Source: UBA3792 sp964426415 (lineage in GTDB: Bacteria; Bacillota; Clostridia; Christensenellales; CAG-138). Taken from it: a DNA stretch of 64,000 nt. Below the pieces are notes generated by a model. That model saw only the letters and a list, made by a program, of their open reading frames with translations, did not search any database and was not told where the DNA came from. The stretch lies in contig CAYRQM010000002.1 in NCBI GenBank assembly GCA_964426415.1, forward strand, positions 1-64,000. The letters run 5' to 3'. This document shows positions 51,422 to 58,517 of the stretch, piece after piece. The position numbers were made by a program, and so were the translations under genes. Position 1 is the stretch's first letter; every line of letters starts with the position of its first letter.

Positions 51422-51704
51422 ACTTCGCTTCGTTCGCAACGGCTCCCTCGGCTTCGCCTCATCCGCATTGCTCACCCGCTCCGTCGCGCCTCCTCTCCAC
51501 AAAAGGTCACGCGCTCGCTTCGGCTGTTCGGTGAGCCCGCGCCCTCATGACGCCTACGCGGCGCTACCAACCTTTTGCGGGAACACCCGTGCACACGTTT
51601 TTCGGCGAAGGAAACGCAAAAACACCTATCTGTCATCCTGAGCTTCAGCGAAGGATCTCGAACGATCAAAACAGATTCTTCGGCGCTTCGCACCTCAGAA
51701 TGAC
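51422..51704 (+). repeat. Composite repeat, copy 2
   Basis: Second copy of the 283-bp composite, ending in the 74-bp palindromic element at 51631-51704. Confidence 0.88.
51631..51704. repeat. 74-bp palindromic element, copy 2
   Basis: Both arms are identical to copy 1 (28 and 32 nt) but the central 14 nt are completely different. The arms are therefore conserved and the centre free to vary. Confidence 0.82.
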
Positions 51705-51805
51705 CCCGTGGTTTGGTGTTGCTTGCGTGTAAAAGCTACAAACTATGATGGCGGCAGCGCCGCCATTGCCATTATTTCTTGATTTCTTCATTTTTCATTT
51801 CCTTT

Positions 51806-51833
51806 GTCATCCGGCGCTACGGCGCAGGATGAC
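51806..51833. repeat. Short GTCATCC/GGATGAC palindrome
   Basis: GTCATCC and GGATGAC flank GGCGCTACGGCGCA, a miniature version of the arms of the 74-bp element nearby. Confidence 0.6.
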
Positions 51834-51892
51834 TTATGGGCGTCTTTTGTCCCCTTCCCCAAAACCTTTACACGGTTCCCCCAAACGAACCC

Positions 51893-52762
51893 TCACCCAA
51901 TCCCCACCCTCTTCATAAACGCTTCCGTCGTGATGCCGGCGGGGCGGTTGAATCTGCCCAAATGATACAGCTCTTCGGGATCGCCCGTCAGCGCGTTGAT
52001 CGTTTCTTCACACGTCAGCGCAGCCAAAATGCCCAGTTCCTTTAACACATCCACGCATTCCGCACTGCATAACCCATACGGATATGCAAACACGATGGGC
52101 GTAACGCCCGCTTGTTCGGCCAAAACCGTTTGCAGCTTCTCTAAATCTGCCCGCAGCACGCTGCAATACGTTTCCGCGCTTTCTCCTTTCATTCTTTGGC
52201 AGCCCCTTCTTGCCCCGATTTGGTGCATGGCAAAAGTATGGTTGCCGATCTCCACATGACCGGAGGCGGAAAGCGCCGCAATGTCCTGCCACGTCAAATA
52301 GGCATAGGACGGGCGCGGGTCGGGTTCGTCGGTGTACCGCTCGCTGTATGCGCCCACAACGGAGATGATTGCCTTCATATCCAGTTCTTCCAAGATGGGC
52401 AGCACATACGTCGCGTTGTTCAAATAGCCGTCGTCCAGCGTCACAAGCACGGGCTTTTCGGGCAGCGGCACGCCGTCATACGCGTACGCCTCAAGATCGC
52501 TTGTCAACACCGTCGTATAGCCATGTTCCTTCAAATAGAGCAAATCGGAACGAAACAAATCGGGCGAAATCACATACGCGCCGCTTGCCGCAGGGTCGTT
52601 GAGAATGCTGTGATACATCACGATGGGGACGGAAACGGGCGCGGCCTGTCGAAACGCAGGCGTCTCGTCGCTTGCGGCGTCGCGCACGGAGATTGTCAGC
52701 GACAAAAGCGCCATCAGCCCCGCGCCGAACAGGAGCCAGTCTCTCAGTTTGATCTTTTTCAT
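51893..52762 (-). CDS. Membrane-anchored polysaccharide deacetylase
   Basis: A 289-aa protein with one N-terminal membrane helix (about 10-28) and a NodB domain of the PgaB-like class: TLDDGY (catalytic Asp pair), HVEIGNHT (metal His pair) and AYPYG. It likely removes N-acetyl groups from a wall or surface glycan. ATG 52762 lies 8 nt after AGAGG; in-frame GTGs upstream are less well spaced. Divergent from the carboxypeptidase-like gene. Confidence 0.88.
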   Translation of the reverse strand: MKKIKLRDWLLFGAGLMALLSLTISVRDAASDETPAFRQAAPVSVPIVMYHSILNDPAASGAYVISPDLFRSDLLYLKEHGYTTVLTSDLEAYAYDGVPLPEKPVLVTLDDGYLNNATYVLPILEELDMKAIISVVGAYSERYTDEPDPRPSYAYLTWQDIAALSASGHVEIGNHTFAMHQIGARRGCQRMKGESAETYCSVLRADLEKLQTVLAEQAGVTPIVFAYPYGLCSAECVDVLKELGILAALTCEETINALTGDPEELYHLGRFNRPAGITTEAFMKRVGIG

Positions 52763-52859
52763 CTGCACCACCTCTCAAGAGCATATGCGTGCGCAGCCCC
52801 TTTAGCCCAAGTGTGCGGCGTCCGTTTGGTGCGGCACGTCTTTTCTGCCATACGGCTGC

Positions 52860-52867
52860 ATACAGTG
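52860..52867 (+). promoter_or_regulatory. Possible sporulation-type -10 box
   Basis: CATACAGT, one mismatch from the sigma-E -10 consensus, 16 nt before ATG 52884. No convincing -35 box is seen. Confidence 0.28.
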
Positions 52868-52883
52868 CGGTGGAGGGACGACT

Positions 52884-54011
52884 ATGCGAAATCTGTTATT
52901 GAAGGTTCTTTGCGTTCTGCTCGTGCTTGCGCCGCTGCAAACGATTGCCCAGCCTGACGAGCAGGTGCAAGCGTACAGCATTGCGCCGTACAACAGCAAC
53001 AAGATTCTCTCCGAACGGGAGGGGGAAACGCGGTTCGGCGTTGCGGGGCTTTCCAAGCTGCCTGCCATTCTCACTATCTGCACGGCGTTTGACAAGGCGC
53101 TCATCGACCAAGACGCCACCCTGACCGTATCGGAGCGCGCCGCCCATGTCGGCGGGCCAACGGCGTTTTTGGAACGCGGCGAGCAGATTGACGTCGGCTC
53201 GCTGTTGATGGCGGCGGTGATGATCTCGGCAGGCGACGCAATCTGTGCGCTGATGGAGCATGCATTCGGTTCGGAGGACGTATTCCTGCAGAATATGAAT
53301 CTGCTGCTGTCCACCTGCGGCGTCGAGCAGACCATGACCGACTATTTGGGAACGGGCACGCAATTCTCCTGCCGTGAGCTGCTTTTGCTGGGGGAAGCGG
53401 CGGTCAACAGCCCCACGTTTTGCAAGTATGCAAACCTGTACACGGTTACGATGGCGCACGCGGACGGGCGCACCACCGAGCTGACCAGCGCGAACAAGAT
53501 GCTGCGGGACTATCAGGGCTGCTTCGGCTTGCTGACGGGCAGCTCCAACGAGGATGGATACTGCGCCATCCTTGCGTGTTCCAGAAGCGACATGACGTAC
53601 CTGTGCGCCGTCGTGGGCGCAAAATCTTCAAAAGCGCGCTTTGCGGCGGCGACGGAGCTTCTCGACGAGGCGTATGCAAACTTCAAGCTCACCACCATTT
53701 CGGAGGACGGCGTGCCCATCGTCTTTGCGTATCCGGTGAAGGACGGCAGTGTGGAAACCGTCGATTTGGTGCCGCACACTTCTATGACGTTGCTGCTCAA
53801 CAAGTCGGACGGCGATCCCACGGAGGAATTTGACCTGCCCGCGGTGCTTTCACCGCCGCTGGACCCCGATTTGTCGGTGGGGTCGGTGCGCTATTTGGCG
53901 TCCGACGGCACGGTGCTGTATGAGGTTGCCCTGTATCCCAATGCGGCGGTTCGCTCCAACGGCTTTGGAGACATCCTAAAGCGGATTCTGCTGCAGTTTT
54001 ACGGCGGATAG
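52884..54011 (+). CDS. S11 carboxypeptidase-like protein without catalytic residues
   Basis: A 375-aa exported protein (signal about 1-22) whose overall pattern matches D-Ala-D-Ala carboxypeptidases, including the TNEAGYC-like segment and a C-terminal beta domain. All three motifs are changed: SxxK reads Gly55-Leu-Ser-Lys58, SGN reads Ser115-Ala-Gly117, and KTG reads Leu217-Thr-Gly. It should not bind penicillin or cleave D-Ala-D-Ala and may be a binding or regulatory pseudoenzyme. GGAGGG precedes the ATG. Two active paralogues lie at 5.6-8.6 kb. Confidence 0.82.
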   Translation: MRNLLLKVLCVLLVLAPLQTIAQPDEQVQAYSIAPYNSNKILSEREGETRFGVAGLSKLPAILTICTAFDKALIDQDATLTVSERAAHVGGPTAFLERGEQIDVGSLLMAAVMISAGDAICALMEHAFGSEDVFLQNMNLLLSTCGVEQTMTDYLGTGTQFSCRELLLLGEAAVNSPTFCKYANLYTVTMAHADGRTTELTSANKMLRDYQGCFGLLTGSSNEDGYCAILACSRSDMTYLCAVVGAKSSKARFAAATELLDEAYANFKLTTISEDGVPIVFAYPVKDGSVETVDLVPHTSMTLLLNKSDGDPTEEFDLPAVLSPPLDPDLSVGSVRYLASDGTVLYEVALYPNAAVRSNGFGDILKRILLQFYGG

Positions 54012-54048
54012 GCGAGAATGTGAAGAATGTGAATGTGATTTTCTGGGC

Positions 54049-54085
54049 AAAGGAGAGGGGGAACGCTTGCAAAACCCTCTCTTTT
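54049..54085 (+). terminator. Hairpin terminator overlapping the next promoter
   Basis: AAAGGAGAGGG/CCCTCTCTTTT stem (one wobble) with a 15-nt loop. The T-run is part of the stem. The loop contains the -35 box of the M50 gene promoter. Confidence 0.65.
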
Positions 54086-54095
54086 GTATTATACT
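54067..54095 (+). promoter_or_regulatory. Leaderless promoter of the M50-scpA-scpB operon
   Basis: TTGCAA, a 17-nt spacer and TATACT, then only 6 nt to ATG 54102. No SD is present. Confidence 0.65.
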
Positions 54096-54101
54096 ATCGG
54101 C

Positions 54102-54788
54102 ATGTTATTGAATATCAGCGCATGGATTTCTGACCCCAAAGGGATGCTGCTGCTGTTGGCGTGTACGCTGCCGGTCATCCTGTTGAGCTTGACGTGCCAC
54201 GAATGGGCGCACGCCTATGTGGCGTACCGCTGCGGCGATCCCACTGCCCGCAATTTGGGACGCATGACGCTCAATCCGTTTGCCCATCTCGATTTGATGG
54301 GGTTTTTGTGTATGCTCTTGGTGGGGTTCGGCTGGGCAAAGCCCGTGCCCGTCAATTCCTCCAATTTCCAACACGGCAAGCGCGACGACGCCTTCGTTTC
54401 GTCGGCGGGCATCGTGATGAATCTCTTGCTCGCATTGCTGTTTTGCATCCTCTATTGCGTGTTCTTCTGGCTCATGTGCACCTATTCTCAGGCATGGCTG
54501 CAATCCGACGTGCTTTGGAATGTGCTGGTCTACGGCATTGTCATCAACATCACGCTTGCCTTTTTCAATCTGCTGCCGTTCTATCCGCTGGACGGGTATC
54601 GGCTGTTCGAGCTTGCATTTGCACACGTTCTGCCGCTGCGGTTCTTTCTGTTCGTGCGGCGCTACGGGCAATTCATCCTGTTGAGGCTGTTGGTTCTCAT
54701 GCGGGTGTTTGCGTTCTATCCGTGGTCGCTGCTCTCGCAGGCTGTTATCAGCGGGCTCAATTCCCTCATGATTGGGATTCTGTTCTGA
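54102..54788 (+). CDS. M50-family membrane metalloprotease (site-2 protease type)
   Basis: A 228-aa multi-spanning protein with zinc site HEWAH (His33, Glu34, His37) in the first membrane helix and the second motif LLPFYPLDGYRL with its Asp ligand. This short class without PDZ domain is common in Firmicutes next to scpA. Substrate unknown. The start lacks an SD; the -10 box ends 6 nt before the ATG. The stop overlaps scpA (TGATG). Confidence 0.9.
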   Translation: MLLNISAWISDPKGMLLLLACTLPVILLSLTCHEWAHAYVAYRCGDPTARNLGRMTLNPFAHLDLMGFLCMLLVGFGWAKPVPVNSSNFQHGKRDDAFVSSAGIVMNLLLALLFCILYCVFFWLMCTYSQAWLQSDVLWNVLVYGIVINITLAFFNLLPFYPLDGYRLFELAFAHVLPLRFFLFVRRYGQFILLRLLVLMRVFAFYPWSLLSQAVISGLNSLMIGILF

Positions 54789-55555
54789 TGGAAGCGTATC
54801 GCGTATCGCTTGCACAATTTGACGGCCCGCTGGATCTTCTGCTGCATCTCATCGAGAAGGCAGAAGTCAACATCGAGGACATTTTTGTGTCCCAAATCAC
54901 GGCGCAGTATCTTGCCATAATGGACGACCTGTCCGAGCTGGACCTGGATCGGGCAAGCGCGTTCTTGACCGTCGCCGCCCAACTGCTGCTCATCAAGTCG
55001 CGCAGCCTTTTACCGCGTCCGCCCGCTCTGGAAGAAGACGAAGAAGACCCAAAGGCACAGCTTTTGCGACAGCTCCGCGAATACCAAGCGTTCAAGCAGG
55101 CAAGCGCATCGCTGCACGAACGATTTGAAGAAGCCAAAAAGAGCTTTGCCCGCTTGCCCGAGGACGTCCCCTTGCCGCCGCAAAAGATCGAATTGTCCAA
55201 TGCGACGGCGGACAGCCTGTTTTCGGCGTTTGTCGCCATGCTGGAACGTGCGGACGCAACGGAGCCCAAGCAGGATGCGACCCGTCGCGTGCGTCCCGAC
55301 GCGTTTACCGTGCGCGACCGTGTGGTCATCCTGCGCAATCGGCTGCAGGCGGGACGCGTGCGCTTCGACGAGCTGTTCGAGCCGACGGCGACGCGCATGG
55401 AGATGGTCGTGACCTTTATGGCACTGTTAGAGCTTTTGGCGCATGGCGAAATTCGCATCACGCAAGGCGCCACGTTCGCGCCAATCTACATTCGTCCGCG
55501 TGCGCTGCATGAGGACGATGCGGGGTATACCTATATGGACGAGGTGGAAGACTGA
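54788..55555 (+). CDS. scpA: Segregation and condensation protein ScpA
   Basis: A 255-aa kleisin that bridges SMC heads. The N-terminal FDGPLDLLLHLI motif and the C-terminal winged-helix region are present, with a charged linker between. Overlaps both neighbours by one base. Confidence 0.96.
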   Translation: MEAYRVSLAQFDGPLDLLLHLIEKAEVNIEDIFVSQITAQYLAIMDDLSELDLDRASAFLTVAAQLLLIKSRSLLPRPPALEEDEEDPKAQLLRQLREYQAFKQASASLHERFEEAKKSFARLPEDVPLPPQKIELSNATADSLFSAFVAMLERADATEPKQDATRRVRPDAFTVRDRVVILRNRLQAGRVRFDELFEPTATRMEMVVTFMALLELLAHGEIRITQGATFAPIYIRPRALHEDDAGYTYMDEVED

Positions 55556-56088
55556 TGGACAAGAAAAACGCCAACATCATTGAATGTCTGCTGTTTGTAG
55601 CGGGGGAGGCGGTTCCCATCACCGAGCTTGCCCGCGTGCTGGCGCTGGACGAGCCTGCGCTCAAGACGCTCCTGTACGAAATGGAAATCGCGTACCGTGA
55701 CGAGGGACGCGGCGTGTGTCTGCTCGCCACGGACGACACCGTGCAGCTCGTTTCCAACCGTGCATATGTGGACTACGTCGAAGCGCTGCTGCAGCCCGAA
55801 CAAAAGCGCAGCGTGTCCCAATCCATCTTAGAAACGCTTGCCGTCGTCGCCTATCGGCAGCCTGTGACCCGTGCCGAAATCGAAGCGGTGCGCGGCGTGC
55901 GCTGCGAATACGCGGTCTCGCAGCTGCAGCGGCTTGGGCTCATCGACGCAGTGGGCAGAAAAGACGTGATCGGGCGTCCCATGCTGTATGCCACCACCGA
56001 CGCCTTTTTGCACAAGTTTGGGCTGCACAATCTGTCCGAGCTGCCCGCGCTGCAGTTGAATGATCCAACCGTTTTAGAAACCGTCTGA
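55555..56088 (+). CDS. scpB: Segregation and condensation protein ScpB
   Basis: A 177-aa partner of ScpA with two winged-helix domains; QPVTRAEIEAVRGV is characteristic. Completes the SMC loader encoded with scpA. Confidence 0.96.
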   Translation: MDKKNANIIECLLFVAGEAVPITELARVLALDEPALKTLLYEMEIAYRDEGRGVCLLATDDTVQLVSNRAYVDYVEALLQPEQKRSVSQSILETLAVVAYRQPVTRAEIEAVRGVRCEYAVSQLQRLGLIDAVGRKDVIGRPMLYATTDAFLHKFGLHNLSELPALQLNDPTVLETV

Positions 56089-56096
56089 CAAGAAAA

Positions 56097-56129
56097 CCCC
56101 CGAACGCCGTCAAGCGCTTCGGGGGCTTT
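56097..56129. terminator. Bidirectional terminator between scpB and the DUF4173 gene
   Basis: CCCCCGAA...TTCGGGGG stem extended by an inner GC/GC pair. On the minus strand it is followed by TTTTCTT (good), on the plus strand by CTTTG (weaker). Confidence 0.8.
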
Positions 56130-56157
56130 GATTAGGAGGCGGGAAACAAGAATCCAA

Positions 56158-57741
56158 TCAAATCGTGTTGTTGGCGGCAATGTCGTCGGCAATTTGAGAC
56201 AGCGCTTGCCGCGCTTGCCAATCCGTCACACTGTATGCAAAGACGCCATCCTTTGCGCGTCGGTTCAGTTCATTCTGCATATCGGAAAAATAATCCAGCA
56301 GCCGCTCTTTGTTTGCCGCGCTGAGTGTGCCGCTTTGATACAGCCGCACCGCCTGCGGCACCGCGTCGCGCCCAAGCTTGGGAAAGTACTTCACGTCAAT
56401 CTGACGCGGCACCCGTTCGGTTTGCTGACTTTCGATGTAGGCATCGACGTTGTATGCGGCAACGCGCGCTTTGATGCGCACGAAGGGCGTCACCAAGAGC
56501 AGCAGCGCCACGACTGCCGCCATCACGGGGAAGACCTTGACGCGGCGGAACAGCAGCGCTAAAACCATGGTCAAAAAACCGACGGTAAGCACACCGAGGA
56601 TAATGGTCACATACACACGCGTCAGCGTCAGATCGAATCGTTCGATGTACAGCAGAATCTTGGAGAACGCCGTTGCAATCAGCACCAGCGTGAACAGCGA
56701 CAGCAGGATGGCGGCGATGCGGGTGAGCGTCGTAAGCGCCGCGTTGCCCTTCTTGGAGAAGATGCGCATGGCGCAAAGCACCGCCGCATTGAGGACGGAA
56801 ACGACGCAAAGCTGGAAGAAGCCTTCCCGTGCGTATTCCGCGGCAGAATAGTCGGCAGGCAGCACATGGGAGAAGGCGCTCATGTAGTAGCTCCATTGGG
56901 AAGCGAAGAACAACGTGTACACCGCCAACAGCCCCACGATGGGAATCAGAAACACATACAGCGGCAGGATGCGCACGCGCTCGGAGACCTGCGCCGCCGT
57001 CTCGGCCTTTGAGAATTGGGGCAGACGGTTTTGCAGCGACGAAAGAAACGCGCCAAAAAGCAGCGCTGCGATGGGAATTGCCAACAGGATGCGGCAGACA
57101 TGCAGCCATGCGTCGTCGCAGGAAAGATCGGGCAGCAGCGCGGCAAAATGCGCGTCGTAGGAGAGAATGCTTGCGACAACGGCAACCAAAATCAGCCCGC
57201 CAACCAACCCAATCAGGCAAAACAGCAGCGTTTTGCCAAAGCCCTTGCCGCGATTCTTGCGGGTAAACAGGGTAGTGAACAGGTTGTGAAAGTTGAGAAA
57301 CGGGTACACGAACACGGCGCGCACCAAATCAAGGAAGAACGACTTGCCCCGCGTTTCACAAAACAGCGCCAGCACGAAATACAGATAGCATACGGCGTCC
57401 GCAAGGAAGACGGGATACAGCTCCATGACGTCGTACCCGTTCCAACCGTTCAAGAGGTAGTAGCTCGCCACAACAAGCCCAAGCGTCATGGCAAGGTACG
57501 CACCCGCACGCGGACGCGCACCCTGCAGATAGCCAAACAGCAGCGTCACGCCAAACAGCAGCGCGGCATACAGCGCGTAGCCCAGCGGATATCGCTCGAT
57601 GGGAAGCAGCTCGCAAAAGAGTACGCCCATGAGAAGGCAAACGAGCGCGAACAGAAAGGTCGGGATAGGCTTGCCCATCGGGCGTTCTTCCTGCAAAGCG
57701 GGCGGCGTCTGCGGCTCAAAATTGGAAGAAAGTTGTTCCAT
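56158..57741 (-). CDS. DUF4173/DUF4153-like membrane protein
   Basis: A 527-aa protein with about ten to twelve membrane helices and a soluble C-terminal tail (about 420-527). The segment EYAREGFFQL is typical of DUF4153/DUF4173 proteins, whose function is unknown. AGGAGG lies 7 nt before ATG 57741, inside the end of the HTH gene. It is third in an operon with DUF2975 and HTH genes. Confidence 0.82.
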   Translation of the reverse strand: MEQLSSNFEPQTPPALQEERPMGKPIPTFLFALVCLLMGVLFCELLPIERYPLGYALYAALLFGVTLLFGYLQGARPRAGAYLAMTLGLVVASYYLLNGWNGYDVMELYPVFLADAVCYLYFVLALFCETRGKSFFLDLVRAVFVYPFLNFHNLFTTLFTRKNRGKGFGKTLLFCLIGLVGGLILVAVVASILSYDAHFAALLPDLSCDDAWLHVCRILLAIPIAALLFGAFLSSLQNRLPQFSKAETAAQVSERVRILPLYVFLIPIVGLLAVYTLFFASQWSYYMSAFSHVLPADYSAAEYAREGFFQLCVVSVLNAAVLCAMRIFSKKGNAALTTLTRIAAILLSLFTLVLIATAFSKILLYIERFDLTLTRVYVTIILGVLTVGFLTMVLALLFRRVKVFPVMAAVVALLLLVTPFVRIKARVAAYNVDAYIESQQTERVPRQIDVKYFPKLGRDAVPQAVRLYQSGTLSAANKERLLDYFSDMQNELNRRAKDGVFAYSVTDWQARQALSQIADDIAANNTI

Positions 57742-57743
57742 GG

Positions 57744-57950
57744 TTAATCCTCCTGCTCATATTTGAGAATGTCGGAAACATCACAATCCAGCGCCGCACA
57801 AATGGCGTTCAGCGTGGAGAAACGAATCGCCTTGGCGCGATTGTTCTTGAGGATGGAAAGGTTTGCGATGGTGATGCCGACGCGTTCGCTCAACTCGTTC
57901 AGCGACATCTTGCGCCGCGCCATCATGACGTCCAAATCAACGGTAATCAT
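57744..57950 (-). CDS. YozG-like HTH regulator
   Basis: A 68-aa Xre/Cro-type DNA-binding protein consisting of one helix-turn-helix (about 15-60: MSLNELSERVGITIANLSILKN...). Such short regulators are paired with DUF2975 membrane proteins across Firmicutes. ATG 57950 has GAGGTG 7 nt upstream. It may bind the palindrome at 58457-58473. Confidence 0.88.
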   Translation of the reverse strand: MITVDLDVMMARRKMSLNELSERVGITIANLSILKNNRAKAIRFSTLNAICAALDCDVSDILKYEQED

Positions 57951-57960
57951 ACACAGCACC

Positions 57961-58401
57961 TCAGATCGTCGCGTCGTTTTCTTCTTGCAGCTCGACACCC
58001 TTGCGAATCACCTGCATCACGACGCGCAGCACCATACCCAAAAACAGCCCAATGAACACCAAGGCGAAGGCAAGCGGCAGATAAAACCCGAATGGAAGGA
58101 ACAAAAGCCCCGTCAAAATGGCGGAATAGGAAATGAGTTTTAGCAGCAGCACGCTGCGCCGCGTAAACACCTGCCCCTTGCGCACGGCCTCCAACAGCAA
58201 AAACAGGCATAAGTCTGCAAACGCCACCAGCGCCAGTACCAAGTAGCGCAGCACCAACAGCAGCGGATACGCGACGCGCTCACAGCCGTGAAAGTCGAAC
58301 AACCCATTTGCGTACAGCGGCATATAGAAACACGCCGCCACAAGCACACAAAACCCAACGATGCAGCATACATAGGAAACGATCAAAGAAAACTTTTTCA
58401 T
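57961..58401 (-). CDS. DUF2975 membrane protein
   Basis: A 146-aa protein with four membrane helices (about 8-28, 46-68, 86-104, 109-130), the layout of DUF2975. Paired with a short HTH regulator; the pair is thought to form a membrane-linked regulatory module, mechanism unknown. GGAGG precedes ATG 58401. Confidence 0.85.
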   Translation of the reverse strand: MKKFSLIVSYVCCIVGFCVLVAACFYMPLYANGLFDFHGCERVAYPLLLVLRYLVLALVAFADLCLFLLLEAVRKGQVFTRRSVLLLKLISYSAILTGLLFLPFGFYLPLAFALVFIGLFLGMVLRVVMQVIRKGVELQEENDATI

Positions 58402-58420
58402 GGCAACCTCCGTTTTCCAT

Positions 58421-58449
58421 ATCTTAACAGAGTATAAGGCGAAAGTCAA
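58421..58449 (-). promoter_or_regulatory. Sigma-A promoter of the DUF2975-HTH-DUF4173 operon
   Basis: TTGACT, a 17-nt spacer and TAAGAT on the minus strand, 19 nt before the DUF2975 start. Confidence 0.75.
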
Positions 58450-58456
58450 CAAATAT

Positions 58457-58473
58457 TTATCGAATAACGATAA
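58457..58473. promoter_or_regulatory. Candidate operator palindrome
   Basis: TTATCG-AATAA-CGATAA, a perfect inverted repeat 7 nt upstream of the -35 box. It is AT-rich in GC-rich surroundings and well placed for control by the HTH protein of the operon. Confidence 0.5.
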
Positions 58474-58517
58474 TTCTTTGGGTAAACGAAGGGCTGCCGT
58501 GAGGGGCAGCCGCAAGG

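Larger units (their letters stand above)
50936..51892. other. Repeat-dense gene-free region
   Basis: About 0.95 kb without a credible gene. It holds two copies of a 283-bp composite repeat (50955-51237, 51422-51704), a unique spacer (51238-51421), a GGCGGC/GCCGCC hairpin near 51750-51766, and a short GTCATCC/GGATGAC palindrome (51806-51833). Open frames here run through the repeats on both strands, have no SD and look unlike proteins. Confidence 0.75.

Noticed and set aside
50691..51704. CRISPR array
   Set aside because: Only two copies of each repeat, far longer than CRISPR repeats, with no regular spacers and no cas genes.
50936..51720. Short open frames within the repeat region (for example on the minus strand at 51308-51502 and 50796-51035)
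   Set aside because: They translate the same repeat on both copies, have no SD, and change character wherever the repeat ends.
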